A stretch of DNA of 64,000 nt. Origin: CAVZMI01 sp050011775 (lineage in GTDB: Bacteria; Bacteroidota; Ignavibacteria; UBA10030; CAVZMI01). The notes under the pieces are model-generated. The model made no database searches and was not told where the DNA came from. It saw nothing but the letters and a program-made list of their open reading frames with translations. The DNA lies in contig JBEKIL010000006.1 of NCBI GenBank assembly GCA_050011775.1, positions 124,001 through 188,000 on the forward strand, read 5' to 3'. The stretch's first letter is position 1. Each line of letters begins with the position of its first letter. Position numbers and translations under genes: made by a program. Below, in pieces: positions 1 through 8,986 of this stretch.

Positions 1-397
1 CGATGACCCCCAGTATTCCCCGTCCCTGTCCGGTTTCTGCAATGATTACTTCGGTTGGATTTGCTGTGGCACAAAACACCCTGCATACTTCAGACACATT
101 TTTAACAGTATTCAGAATATTTACGGGAAACCCGTTCTCCATAAAGATAATGAATGAATGTCCGCATCCCAGTGCCAGAGCATTTTTTTGTGCCAGCTCG
201 ATCAATCGCCCGTCATTCCCGCTGAACCGCACGAGTGCAGGACCCGACGATTCGCAAAAAGCGATGCCGAATTTCATGGCCGGTTGAGTTTGCACTATGG
301 CCTCATGAAGATCTTCCACTGTTTTAATAAAATGAGAATGACCAAGGATGAAATTCATATCATCCGGTTTTTCGATACGAACTGTAAGAATATTCAT
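1..397 (-). CDS. Adenosine-specific kinase family protein (COG1839/DUF355), 3' end beyond window
   Basis: The first 132 residues are visible; the gene runs off the left edge, and the family is about 160 residues long. The start is the ATG at 397-395, preceded by GGAAAGG at a normal distance. Family-typical segments are FCESSGPALVR (about 48-58), GCGHSF (77-82) and CATANPTEV (109-117). A characterised archaeal member phosphorylates adenosine, but the role in bacteria is little known. It is the last visible gene of a minus-strand run that starts with the PpiD-type chaperone, 23 bp after the small lipoprotein gene. Family assignment is by recognition of these segments; substrate is inference. 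Confidence 0.75.
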   Translation of the reverse strand, partial: MNILTVRIEKPDDMNFILGHSHFIKTVEDLHEAIVQTQPAMKFGIAFCESSGPALVRFSGNDGRLIELAQKNALALGCGHSFIIFMENGFPVNILNTVKNVSEVCRVFCATANPTEVIIAETGQGRGILGVI

Positions 398-420
398 ACA
401 ATGAGCCTTTCCATTATCAA

Positions 421-939
421 TTACAACTGAGGATTTACGGGGATGAGGCAGACAACATGTCCGGGTATCTCTTTTCCGTTTAATAATAAACCGCGGAGCG
501 TGAGTACCATCTGTTCTCCGGCTATCAACTGCCACGGTTCATCTACGATCTTCCGACCGCTTCCCGAAAACGTCAACTCGTATCTTCCTTGCGGTTCGAT
601 TTCTACGGCAGGAAGCGGAAGAAAGCGGCCGTTCATTTCATAATCGATATTCCGGGATGTTATCCGAATTCGTCCGCTCCCGAGCGATAGTACCCCGCGG
701 CTATTATTAGTAATAAGCAGAATTATTTGTGAAGAGACCTTTTTCTTTACGGTATAACTCGCATCGTAACAATAAAGGATCTTGTTGACCGTATCTTCAA
801 TTGTCCGGGTACGCACTACGTGGTCTTTCACAACAACAACAAACGGATATCGGGAGACACAACCAACACAGGCAAACAAAAATATTGCCGGGAATATACA
901 GAACGATATCCAACGGATCAGATTATTTTTTCTTTCCAT
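421..939 (-). CDS. Small predicted lipoprotein, unknown function
   Basis: 172 residues. A positively charged N-terminus (MERKNNLIR) is followed by a hydrophobic stretch to about residue 27 with a lipobox-like LFAC (21-24) and a second cysteine at 27, so a lipid-anchored envelope protein is likely. The rest is beta-rich, with a segment about a minimal or baseline strand pattern (RYELTFSGSGRK) resembling small Ig-like or DUF-type lipoproteins, but I recognise no family. The start overlaps the end of aroB by 17 bp, so it is probably translated from the same mRNA. No function can be assigned. Confidence 0.6.
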   Translation of the reverse strand: MERKNNLIRWISFCIFPAIFLFACVGCVSRYPFVVVVKDHVVRTRTIEDTVNKILYCYDASYTVKKKVSSQIILLITNNSRGVLSLGSGRIRITSRNIDYEMNGRFLPLPAVEIEPQGRYELTFSGSGRKIVDEPWQLIAGEQMVLTLRGLLLNGKEIPGHVVCLIPVNPQL

Positions 940-2062
940 ATCGGAAAAAGTTTTTCAGATCATCAAGACTTTGTTTCACCACCCGTTGCGGGACATCGCC
1001 GACAATCTGTACACTCCCAATCTTTGTTGGGATAATAAAATGAATTTTTTTCTCTTTCACTTTTTTGTCGTGGGACATGAATGCAACAAGTTTTCCGTTC
1101 GACAACGATGGAAGTATATTCGGAAGTGCAAGCCGATTGATCAACGATGCAATACGCTTGTATTCACCCTCGTCCAAGATACCGAGGAGGTTCGCCATCC
1201 GGCTTTCAACCAACATGCCAAGCAGTACTGCCTCGCCGTGTTTTATTCCACGATACCCGACAGCAGCTTCTATGGCATGACCGATTGTATGTCCGAAGTT
1301 CAAAACCGCCCGTCCTCCGGAAACGGCTTTCTCACGTTCATCATTTCGCACAATGTCGGCTTTGAGCGAACAGCATCGTGCAATGGTATGCATGACGACT
1401 TCCGGATCGAGTGAGACGATTTCGTCCAGGTGTTTCTCAAGATACTGAAAGAACTCATCGTCGGCAATGATTCCATACTTAATTACTTCGCCGAGACCGC
1501 ATATGAATTCTCTGGGCGGTAATGTAACAAGAACAGTGCTGTCGGCGAGGACGAATCGAGGTTGATGGAATGCACCGATCATATTTTTACCCAAGGGATG
1601 GTTGACTCCGACTTTCCCGCCAACCGAGCTGTCGACCTGAGCGAGAAGCGTCGTAGGAATCTGAATAAAATCAATCCCCCTCTGATAAATCGCTGCAACA
1701 AATCCTGCAAGATCACCGACGACACCTCCACCCAGGGCAAACACTGCTGCCGTCCGACTGAGGCGTTTTCGCAGCATTACCGAAATAATCGTATTGACTC
1801 GATTGATATTCTTTTGCTGTTCCCCCGGCGGGATAATGATCGAAGTGATTGAAATCGCGGTGTTCCGTAATGCACGACGAACAGCCGGCATGTAAAGCTC
1901 GGCAACTGTCCGATCACTGATCACGACGCCTTCTGTGGAGGACAGCCTCTCACGAACCATCGCAGTCAGCGACGACAAGATACCTTCACCGATCACAATC
2001 GGGTAGCTTCGATCGCCGAGGTCGACAGTAACAGTTTGCCGGTGTGATGACTCATCATGCAT
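923..2062 (-). CDS. aroB: 3-dehydroquinate synthase
   Basis: 379 residues from the ATG at 2062-2060 (MHDESSHRQ); the frame is open further upstream, but that part lies inside aroK and adds no family sequence. AroB makes 3-dehydroquinate from DAHP, the second step of the shikimate pathway, with NAD and a divalent metal. Visible signatures are the NAD-binding GGGVVGDLAGF, the loop PTTLLAQVDSSVGGK, and metal ligands in GEVIKYG, NFGHTIGHAIE and KHGEAV. Length fits the family (about 350-380). It overlaps the aroK stop by 8 bp, so translation is probably coupled. Confidence 0.95.
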   Translation of the reverse strand: MHDESSHRQTVTVDLGDRSYPIVIGEGILSSLTAMVRERLSSTEGVVISDRTVAELYMPAVRRALRNTAISITSIIIPPGEQQKNINRVNTIISVMLRKRLSRTAAVFALGGGVVGDLAGFVAAIYQRGIDFIQIPTTLLAQVDSSVGGKVGVNHPLGKNMIGAFHQPRFVLADSTVLVTLPPREFICGLGEVIKYGIIADDEFFQYLEKHLDEIVSLDPEVVMHTIARCCSLKADIVRNDEREKAVSGGRAVLNFGHTIGHAIEAAVGYRGIKHGEAVLLGMLVESRMANLLGILDEGEYKRIASLINRLALPNILPSLSNGKLVAFMSHDKKVKEKKIHFIIPTKIGSVQIVGDVPQRVVKQSLDDLKNFFRYGKKK

Positions 2063-2618
2063 AATGTCGTATCTTTTGGACAATATCATCGACAGAAACA
2101 CCAACCTTCCGATTTGAAGTTGACACAATGAGATCAGCAGTATTATAGTATTTTTCCCGTTCGCCGACCAAATGTTGAATACGTGCACGCAGCTTTTGTT
2201 CCGGGAGTTGTTCACCATTTGGCCCGCGGAGAAGCGGCCGGTCCGTTTTATTCTTCATTCGATGGACTATTTGTTCAACATTGGTCTTCAAGTAAATTAA
2301 TATCCCATGTTCTTTTACCAGTTGAAGGTTTTCCTCGGCCACCAGCGCCCCCCCGCCAAGAGCTATTACCACTTTCTGTTCGGGAATCAGCAATTTAAGC
2401 GCACGGGTTTCGAGTGCACGGAATGCTGGTTCGCCCTGTTCAGAAAAAATCTGCGCGATAGTTTTCGCAGCCTGCTCTTCAATATAATGATCAAGATCGA
2501 TAAACCGATATCCAAGTGTATTTGCGAGAATCGGACCGATGGTACTTTTACCGCTTCCCATGAATCCAGTAAGATAAATAATATTTTTTTTATGAATATT
2601 CATACCGATGATTGACAT
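2055..2618 (-). CDS. aroK: Shikimate kinase
   Basis: 187 residues. Phosphorylates shikimate with ATP, fifth step of the shikimate pathway, cytoplasmic. The P-loop is GFMGSGKST (18-26), the shikimate-binding aspartates sit in FIDLDHYIE (D41, D43), an arginine is in AFRALE, and GGG at 88-90 is the usual substrate loop; RPLL marks the lid. Two starts are possible: the first ATG (2618) or Met6 (2603); neither has a strong ribosome site, and CTGGA precedes the first. It is immediately followed by aroB with overlapping ends. Confidence 0.95.
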   Translation of the reverse strand: MSIIGMNIHKKNIIYLTGFMGSGKSTIGPILANTLGYRFIDLDHYIEEQAAKTIAQIFSEQGEPAFRALETRALKLLIPEQKVVIALGGGALVAEENLQLVKEHGILIYLKTNVEQIVHRMKNKTDRPLLRGPNGEQLPEQKLRARIQHLVGEREKYYNTADLIVSTSNRKVGVSVDDIVQKIRHYA

Positions 2619-2674
2619 TCCAGGGATGAATCCGATTTTTGCTTAATAGAAAATCGGGACTGCGATGCTATTCC

Positions 2675-3394
2675 TTAAAAATAGTACGCAATTCCGATGG
2701 TAAACGCAATCCCGTCGACATTTATTCGTGAGAAAAATTCGGTCTGTTCGAGCGGGAGGTTTTTACCCTGGTAGTGGACGATCATGCGATCAGAGCGATT
2801 CGTGACCTCGAATTGAGGGTCGCGAAACTTTATTTCACCGCGGAATGCAAGGTTTTTTGTGAGAATATAATCGATTCCGGTTTGCACATGAATTCCGAAG
2901 CCAAACGGGGTCTTTTCAACCGGTGCATCGATATCGGCCATGTGCCATATCCGATTACCGAGATAGAAACCTGTCCCTCCCCCCATTGTGATATGGAACC
3001 GAGGTCCACCGAAAGGGAGCACAATATATGCGCTCAGCTCGATTGGAATCATGCTGAATTTTTCTTCGGTTGGCACCAGATAGACCTGATTTCCGGTGAG
3101 AATAGAGAACCGACCGTTCTGTGTGATCGAGAGGTATTCGGTTCCAATTCCCAGTTCAACAATTGTTGATGGAATGTGGTACCGGATCTCGCCACCATAG
3201 CTCATTATCCCGCTCAACGAGGAATAATTATCATAGAATATTTCACTTGAAGATTGTGGTAAGAGATAGATGCGGGCGGACGTTGTGTAAGTAGTCCGGA
3301 GACAGATGATGAAGTCGCCTTCTTCTGCAACGAGATATGTATGGAGTGTTATCAGACCGGCGACCCCGAGCCAAGTCAGTCTGCATGCTTTCAT
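2675..3394 (-). CDS. Predicted outer-membrane beta-barrel protein, unknown function
   Basis: 239 residues. An N-terminal signal peptide is plausible (hydrophobic residues 5-22, possible cleavage after LVA at 21-23). The mature part alternates polar and hydrophobic residues, is rich in Gly, Tyr and Phe, and ends in IAYYF, with the aromatic last residue typical of barrel proteins recognised by BamA. This resembles PorT/OmpA-like small barrels of the FCB group, but no specific family is recognised. It follows the PpiD-type chaperone gene by 10 bp, and such chaperones assist barrel biogenesis, so co-expression makes sense. Confidence 0.6.
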   Translation of the reverse strand: MKACRLTWLGVAGLITLHTYLVAEEGDFIICLRTTYTTSARIYLLPQSSSEIFYDNYSSLSGIMSYGGEIRYHIPSTIVELGIGTEYLSITQNGRFSILTGNQVYLVPTEEKFSMIPIELSAYIVLPFGGPRFHITMGGGTGFYLGNRIWHMADIDAPVEKTPFGFGIHVQTGIDYILTKNLAFRGEIKFRDPQFEVTNRSDRMIVHYQGKNLPLEQTEFFSRINVDGIAFTIGIAYYF

Positions 3395-3404
3395 GATTCA
3401 ATTC

Positions 3405-5510
3405 TTAACGGAAAAACTTCTCCCGTTCGTCCTCGATTTTGGCATTTTCCTTCAGTTTTGCAAGCCAATCATTCACAAACCGCTGCCGTCTTTCCTGAAA
3501 CAGCTGATTTCGCAGCGATTGTCTTTGCATGTTAAATGTGGTTGAATCGAAATCGGTTTTATTGATAAGCTGAAGAATATAATATCCGCGAGTGCCTTCG
3601 AATGGTTTGGAGATTTCATTTTTTTTCAGGTGCATTGCATTTCCTATAAATTGGAAATCGCGGCCAACACCAGGTATCGCGCCATTCAGCGAGAAATTCT
3701 CGGCAGAAAGGACCTGCACCAACGGATCGAATTTTTTCAATGCGGAGAGGTCGTCGTTGGGGCCCAATTTCGCATATGCCTGCTCAGCAACAACTGCTAC
3801 TTTTGCCATTCGTTTCTTATTTACTACCCGCTGCCGAATAATCTCTTTCACCTCATCAAACGGCTTAATTCCTTCCTCTTTGACTTCACTTATCTTGAAG
3901 ACAGCATATCCGTTCTGGATGCGCATCGGATCGCTGACATCGCCGAGTTTGCGCTCGTAGGTAAACTTCATTGCAAGATCATTATACCCGATGCCTGGAA
4001 CGACTGGACCTTTTGCGAATTGTCCGGTCTCCTGAACCTGGTATTTACTTAATGCAGCTTCTTTTTCAAAATCTCCCTGTTTTGCCAGATATGCGAAATC
4101 CTGTGCATTTTGGAAAACCAAATCTTTGGTTTGCGCACTCGGCTTGATACTCATGAAGATATCGGCGATTTTGACCTCACGATCATTTTTCCCGGTCACT
4201 TTGATGATATGGATGCCGAATTGAGTCCGAACCAGACCGGAAATTTCTCCAACCCGCATTCGAAATGCCGCATCTTCAAATGGTTTTACCCATCGTCCTT
4301 TACCGTTCCATCCAAGATCACCGCCATTGGCGGCCGAATTATCCTGGCTATACGTTCGGGCCAAAGAAGCAAAATCTTCCCCCTTTTTGGCGCGGGCCAG
4401 AACTTTTCTTGCCTCATTATATATCTGAACAGTATCGGTTCCCGGGTGAATCATCCAGAGGATATGACTGGCCCGGACGGATATATCCTTTCCTTTCCTT
4501 GCATCAAGAATTTTCATCAGATGATAGCCATCGACATCCAGAACAGGGCCGATGATCGATTCGATTTTCGCATCGAAAATTGCATCTTCCCGCATCTGAC
4601 TTATTTCGCCAGGTTTAATATAATTATCCGATAGCGGTGTTTCAGAATACGTTTTTGCCTGTTCAATAAAATCCACACCTTTTTCTATTTGCTGCTTCAA
4701 GGTATTTATTTCGTTGAACACCATTGCAGAATCGGATGACGACGGAGTTTCAGGAAACTGCACATAATTAAGCTTCCGGACGGCATTTTGTTTAAAGTCA
4801 TCCTGATTTTCTTTATAGTATTTCATCATTTCATCATCAAACGCATTCATCGCCGTATCTGTAATGTAACGGCCCGGATCAAACAAAACATAGTTGGCGG
4901 TCAGTTTCATCGTCTGATCGAGATATTTCTGCATCACTTCTCCATCACTCACGTTGACTGACGAATAGAGCATCGTTACAAGCTTTTGCTGACCTTTTTC
5001 CCGTCGGAGGTCATCTTCAATTTTTGCCCATTCTTTTTTCAGGCGGGGATCACTAAGTGCCATATCATACGCTTCGCGATTAAACTTCCCGGTTGAATCG
5101 GTAAACCGGCGCACCAATGATTCTGGCGGATTATCACCGCGCACCCAGTTGACGAGTTCCTGATCTGTGACGGTCAGTCCCAGTCTTTCAATCTCCTGAT
5201 CGATCAGGACTTGGGTGACAAGGTTGTCCCACTGCTGTTGACGAAGTTGTTGGTAGGCATCATCATCGGGTTCTTTGCCGGTTTGCTGCTTTTGGCGTTC
5301 AGCTCCCAGCCGGACAAGATCGTTGAATTCGGATGCATGGATTATTCGTCCGTTTACTTCACCCATCACATCACCCTGACTTCTTCCCCCACGTCCTTTT
5401 CGTCCGGTAATATCCATTCCCCAATCGAAGATAATATAGATAATGAAAAAAGCAGCAAAGACACCAAATATGGTTGCCAAGCGTTCACGGATTTTCGACA
5501 TTAAAGGCAT
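3405..5510 (-). CDS. PpiD/SurA-type peptidyl-prolyl isomerase, membrane-anchored periplasmic chaperone
   Basis: 701 residues from ATG 5510; GAGGAG lies 10 bp upstream. An in-frame TTG six codons upstream overlaps that ribosome site and is unlikely. Residues about 13-33 form one transmembrane helix, followed by a SurA-N-like helical region (about 48-190), a parvulin-like repeat (about 235-335) and a well-conserved parvulin domain (about 340-440; ASHILW, GGDLGW, FGIHIIKV). A third, diverged C-terminal region ends the protein. The architecture matches PpiD, a periplasmic foldase docked on the Sec translocon. It is divergent from secDF across a shared promoter region, which fits a role in secretion. 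Confidence 0.85.
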   Translation of the reverse strand: MPLMSKIRERLATIFGVFAAFFIIYIIFDWGMDITGRKGRGGRSQGDVMGEVNGRIIHASEFNDLVRLGAERQKQQTGKEPDDDAYQQLRQQQWDNLVTQVLIDQEIERLGLTVTDQELVNWVRGDNPPESLVRRFTDSTGKFNREAYDMALSDPRLKKEWAKIEDDLRREKGQQKLVTMLYSSVNVSDGEVMQKYLDQTMKLTANYVLFDPGRYITDTAMNAFDDEMMKYYKENQDDFKQNAVRKLNYVQFPETPSSSDSAMVFNEINTLKQQIEKGVDFIEQAKTYSETPLSDNYIKPGEISQMREDAIFDAKIESIIGPVLDVDGYHLMKILDARKGKDISVRASHILWMIHPGTDTVQIYNEARKVLARAKKGEDFASLARTYSQDNSAANGGDLGWNGKGRWVKPFEDAAFRMRVGEISGLVRTQFGIHIIKVTGKNDREVKIADIFMSIKPSAQTKDLVFQNAQDFAYLAKQGDFEKEAALSKYQVQETGQFAKGPVVPGIGYNDLAMKFTYERKLGDVSDPMRIQNGYAVFKISEVKEEGIKPFDEVKEIIRQRVVNKKRMAKVAVVAEQAYAKLGPNDDLSALKKFDPLVQVLSAENFSLNGAIPGVGRDFQFIGNAMHLKKNEISKPFEGTRGYYILQLINKTDFDSTTFNMQRQSLRNQLFQERRQRFVNDWLAKLKENAKIEDEREKFFR

Positions 5511-5575
5511 ATGCCAAACACTCCTCAAGCAGAATTAAAGTGAAATCAAGGAGAAAATTTTTTAATTGAGTAAAA

Positions 5576-5604
5576 AATATAACTCAAATGCGGCTGAAAT
5601 GCAA
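5576..5604 (-). promoter_or_regulatory. Sigma70-like promoter for the ppiD-like to adenosine kinase operon
   Basis: Read on the minus strand: TTGCAT, a 17-bp spacer, then TATATT. Transcription would start about 14 bp further left and reach the PpiD-type gene at 5510. Its -35 box is 11 bp from that of the secD promoter on the other strand. Found by eye. Confidence 0.6.
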
Positions 5605-5615
5605 TGTTTTTTTTG

Positions 5616-5644
5616 TTGACTTTTGAACAACTTGCGGTTATATT
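5616..5644 (+). promoter_or_regulatory. Sigma70-like promoter for secD-secF
   Basis: TTGACT (5616-5621), a 17-bp spacer and TATATT (5639-5644). The predicted start of transcription is near 5651, leaving a leader of about 60 bases before the secD GTG. It is divergent with the promoter at 5576-5604. Confidence 0.65.
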
Positions 5645-5712
5645 AAATAGTTTTTGGAGAGTCCTATCTCGATCGCTATTCTGAAAGTTCCCTTTTAGAT
5701 GGAGGTTTGTTC

Positions 5713-7557
5713 GTGAAAAAGAACAGGGCTAAAATCGTCTTAATTGTCGGGGCAGTTGCTCTCGCATTATATTTTTTGTACCCGACGTATAAAGACTATC
5801 GATACACACAACAACTAAAGAATAAGAGTGGAGATGATAGTCTAAAATTTATTGATAGTAATGAAAAAGATATCCGTAATGCCCGTCTGAATCGCATGAA
5901 ACTGGGCCTGGATCTTCAGGGTGGTATGCGTGTCGTTCTTGAGGTCAATGTAGTAAAGTTCCTCAAAGATATGGCTCGGAGTAAAGATGATGTATTTAAC
6001 GGCATTATGGCGGAAATTGAAAAAGAGGCACAAACGACGGATGAGTCGATCATCTCAGTCTTTGCTAAGAAATTCGAGGCAAAAGGAATCCGGTTGAGCC
6101 GGTACTATGGCAAAAATATTCGCGATGAAGATAAAAATATTCTGAGCAATCTGGAGTCAGAATCGGATAAAGCAGTTGACAGGGCGATGGAAATCGTTCG
6201 CAATCGCGTTGACCAGTACGGTGTTTCAGAACCGACGATTCAAAAACAGGGTGCACGAAGGATTATCGTAGAACTACCGGGTATTTCAAAAGAAAGCGAA
6301 GTCAGGCAGCTTCTTCAGGGAACCGCCCTGCTCGAGTTCAAATTGCTAAAAGATCCCGAGATTTCTTATAAAATCATGGAGACGATCGATAAATACCTCG
6401 CCGGGAAAGGATCCGGCGATTCGTTGAACACTACCGATTCTTCAGCCGCTATTTCCGATAGCACGGCAATCGCCCAGGGTGACACAACGCTGCTTGCACA
6501 ACGTCATCCATTCTACTATCTTGCCAGGCCGCATCCTCAGGGCATGGGTACGGCTTATGTTGCCGAAGACGATCGGGCAAAAGTCAATAGAATACTGAAT
6601 CGTGACGATGTGAAACTTTTGCTTCCTAACGATGTCCAGTTCCTCTGGAGTAGTAAACCGGAATTGACCACTCAGGATGGCCGTAAATATTACGAATTGT
6701 ATATCGTAAAGGCTACCCCCGAGCTTACAGGCGGCGTCATCGTAAATGCGCATGCTGTCATCGGCAGTGATTATAACCAGCCTGAAGTTACGATGGAAAT
6801 GAACAGTGAAGGAGCCCGCGAATGGGCCCGCATCACGGGAGCCAACGTCAATAAACGCATCGCGATCATCATGGATAACGCGATCTTTTCTGCTCCGAAG
6901 GTAATCACAAAAATCACCGGTGGACATTCGCAAATCACCGGGATGCAGAGCATCGACGAGGCAAAGCTGCTCGAGATCGTTCTTAAAGCCGGCGCGCTTC
7001 CTGCGCCCGTGGATATTATCGAACAACGGAATGTCGGTCCCTCACTCGGAGAAGATTCCATTCGATCCGGCGTCACTTCAACAGCATACGCTTTTATTTT
7101 TACTGTTCTCTTTATGATTATCTATTATAGAACAGGTGGATCGGTCGCCGTCTGCGCATTACTTTTCAACGTGCTCTTCATTCTCGGCGTGCTTGCCGGA
7201 TTTCAGGCTACGCTGACACTTCCGGGAATCGCAGGCATTATTCTGACATTTGCGACCTCGGTGGATGCGAACGTGCTGATCTATGAGCGTATTCGCGAAG
7301 AAAGTGCAGGCGGAAAAACACTCGTTGCTGCAATTGATTCCGGGTACAAGAGAGCGTTCTCGGCTATTATTGATTCGAATGTAACGACATTTCTGACCGG
7401 CGTGATAATGTACCAGTTTGGAACCGGCCCAGTTCAGGGATTTGCCCTGACGTTAATGATTGGTATTCTATCAAGCCTTTTCTCGGCGCTGATCATTACT
7501 CGCGTAATCTTTGACACAATGACTGAACGCGGTATGCATACTATCAATTTTGGTTAA
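5713..7557 (+). CDS. secD: Protein translocase subunit SecD
   Basis: 614 residues. With SecF it forms the proton-driven complex that helps pull exported proteins through SecYEG. GTG 5713 is preferred because GGAGG lies 7 bp upstream; an in-frame TTG at 5707 is too close to it. One N-terminal helix (about 7-22) is followed by the conserved LGLDLQGGMR, a large periplasmic region containing a low-complexity Ser/Asp/Thr insert (near 235-255), and a C-terminal five-helix block with the SecD signatures FATSVDANVLIYERIREE and GTGPVQGFA. secF follows after 30 bp. Confidence 0.97.
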   Translation: MKKNRAKIVLIVGAVALALYFLYPTYKDYRYTQQLKNKSGDDSLKFIDSNEKDIRNARLNRMKLGLDLQGGMRVVLEVNVVKFLKDMARSKDDVFNGIMAEIEKEAQTTDESIISVFAKKFEAKGIRLSRYYGKNIRDEDKNILSNLESESDKAVDRAMEIVRNRVDQYGVSEPTIQKQGARRIIVELPGISKESEVRQLLQGTALLEFKLLKDPEISYKIMETIDKYLAGKGSGDSLNTTDSSAAISDSTAIAQGDTTLLAQRHPFYYLARPHPQGMGTAYVAEDDRAKVNRILNRDDVKLLLPNDVQFLWSSKPELTTQDGRKYYELYIVKATPELTGGVIVNAHAVIGSDYNQPEVTMEMNSEGAREWARITGANVNKRIAIIMDNAIFSAPKVITKITGGHSQITGMQSIDEAKLLEIVLKAGALPAPVDIIEQRNVGPSLGEDSIRSGVTSTAYAFIFTVLFMIIYYRTGGSVAVCALLFNVLFILGVLAGFQATLTLPGIAGIILTFATSVDANVLIYERIREESAGGKTLVAAIDSGYKRAFSAIIDSNVTTFLTGVIMYQFGTGPVQGFALTLMIGILSSLFSALIITRVIFDTMTERGMHTINFG

Positions 7558-7587
7558 TCGTTTATTTTCAGAAATTGGAGTGCCTTC

Positions 7588-8535
7588 ATGCGATTTTTTA
7601 GAAAAACAAATATTGATTTCATCGGAAAACGGTACATCTGGTACACAATATCTGCAACAATTATATTGGCAGGAATGATTTCGCTTGCCGTTCGGGGATT
7701 GGATTACGGAATAGATTTTCTGGGTGGAACAGAAATCGTTATCCATTTCACGAATCAGGTTGAGATTGGTAATGTACGGACAGCACTCAATACTGTTATG
7801 CTGGGTGAAAGCGAAATTAAAAACTTCGGCAGCCGGAATGATATTCTTATTCGGACCCGGAAACAGGGACCCGGCTCATCAGTTTCAAATGAGATCCAGG
7901 GAGCTCTACGAAAACAATTTTCGCAGAATGAACTCACCGTTATTAAAGAGGATAAGATCGGTCCGAAAATCGGCGGCGAGCTACGATTAGACGCACTCAA
8001 ATCGATCTTTATTTCACTGGTTGTCATCCTTATCTACCTCGGATTCCGATTTCAATTTGTGTACGGTGCAGGTGCGGTTGCCGGCCTTTTTCACGATGTT
8101 CTGCTGACTTTGGGTCTCGTATCGATTGTAAACGGTATGTCGTCATACCTTAATCTGGAAATGACGCAGACGATGGTTGCTGCTTTTCTTACATTGATAT
8201 GCTTTTCCAACAACGATACAGTGGTTATCTTTGACCGTATCCGTGAAAACAGGAAGCTCTATCGAACAGAAGGTCTGATTTCAATTTTCAATCGCAGTAT
8301 TAATGAAACACTCAGCCGGACGATTATTACCTCGGGAACAATCTTTCTTGTACTGCTTATGATCTTTTTCTTCGGCGGTGAAATAAATCGTGGATTTGCA
8401 TTTACTTTATTGATCGGTGTTGTAACGGGAACATATTCTTCAATTTATGTCGCAAGCGCACTTGTCGTCGAATGGACTCTCTACAAGGAACGAAGGAAAA
8501 ACGCTCAAAGTAAAGCAATTGCTCCTGCATCATAA
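7588..8535 (+). CDS. secF: Protein translocase subunit SecF
   Basis: 315 residues, normal SecF length. Partner of SecD in the inner membrane. An N-terminal helix is followed by the SecF signature GLDYGIDFLGGTE, a short periplasmic domain ending in IGPKIGGELR, and five further helices with CFSNNDTVVIFDRIREN. In most SecF proteins the corresponding stretch reads G-Y-S-x-N-D-T; here C-F-S-N-N-D-T keeps the NDT. It lies in an operon with secD. Confidence 0.97.
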   Translation: MRFFRKTNIDFIGKRYIWYTISATIILAGMISLAVRGLDYGIDFLGGTEIVIHFTNQVEIGNVRTALNTVMLGESEIKNFGSRNDILIRTRKQGPGSSVSNEIQGALRKQFSQNELTVIKEDKIGPKIGGELRLDALKSIFISLVVILIYLGFRFQFVYGAGAVAGLFHDVLLTLGLVSIVNGMSSYLNLEMTQTMVAAFLTLICFSNNDTVVIFDRIRENRKLYRTEGLISIFNRSINETLSRTIITSGTIFLVLLMIFFFGGEINRGFAFTLLIGVVTGTYSSIYVASALVVEWTLYKERRKNAQSKAIAPAS

Positions 8536-8545
8536 GGAGAACATT

Positions 8546-8884
8546 ATGAAAGTAACAGCCAGTGAGCAGAACTCCATCATCGTCCTCTCCCTTGAAGGTA
8601 GCATCATGGGGGGACCGGATGCATCGATGCTGAACGGGGAGATTCATAAACTTTTAGAGCAAGGAAAGCAGAATATCGTCCTTGATCTTGCCGGGGTCGA
8701 TGCAATGAACAGCTCGGGTTTGGGAATGCTGATCAGCAGCCTGACGGCAATAAAGAATTCCGGCGGACAGCTTAAACTCGCGGCAGCTTCTGTGAAAATC
8801 CGCGGGCTCCTGACAATGACCAAGCTGATGGCTTTTTTCGAACACTATAACACCGTAGCTGAGGCAGTACAAAGCTTTTCATGA
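8546..8884 (+). CDS. STAS-domain protein (anti-anti-sigma factor type)
   Basis: 112 residues from ATG 8546, with AAGGAGA 6-7 bp upstream. A single STAS domain: LSLEGSI, then VLDLAGVDAMNSSGLGML, where Ser57 matches the serine that a SpoIIAB/RsbW-type kinase phosphorylates in SpoIIAA/RsbV. Such proteins bind anti-sigma kinases or act in partner-switching for membrane stress responses. No kinase or sigma factor gene is nearby, so its target is unknown. It lies 10 bp after secF, probably in the same transcript, and a terminator hairpin follows. Confidence 0.85.
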   Translation: MKVTASEQNSIIVLSLEGSIMGGPDASMLNGEIHKLLEQGKQNIVLDLAGVDAMNSSGLGMLISSLTAIKNSGGQLKLAAASVKIRGLLTMTKLMAFFEHYNTVAEAVQSFS

Positions 8885-8919
8885 AACGGTATTAAGGAAA
8901 TATCTCATACGCCTATTCT

Positions 8920-8957
8920 CCGATCATCGGTTCATACCCCGCTGATCGGTTTTTTTT
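8920..8957 (+). terminator. Rho-independent terminator after the STAS gene (or attenuator before purA)
   Basis: CCGATCA (8920-8926) pairs with TGATCGG (8943-8949), followed at once by eight T. It ends only 29 bp before the purA start, leaving little room for a separate purA promoter, so it may act as an attenuator. Confidence 0.75.
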
Positions 8958-8986
8958 GGAATCCATTTCTTACAAGGGACATCATT

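Noticed and set aside
782..1414. 210-residue open frame on the plus strand opposite aroB
   Set aside because: It is the mirror of the well-supported aroB reading frame and shows no family features.
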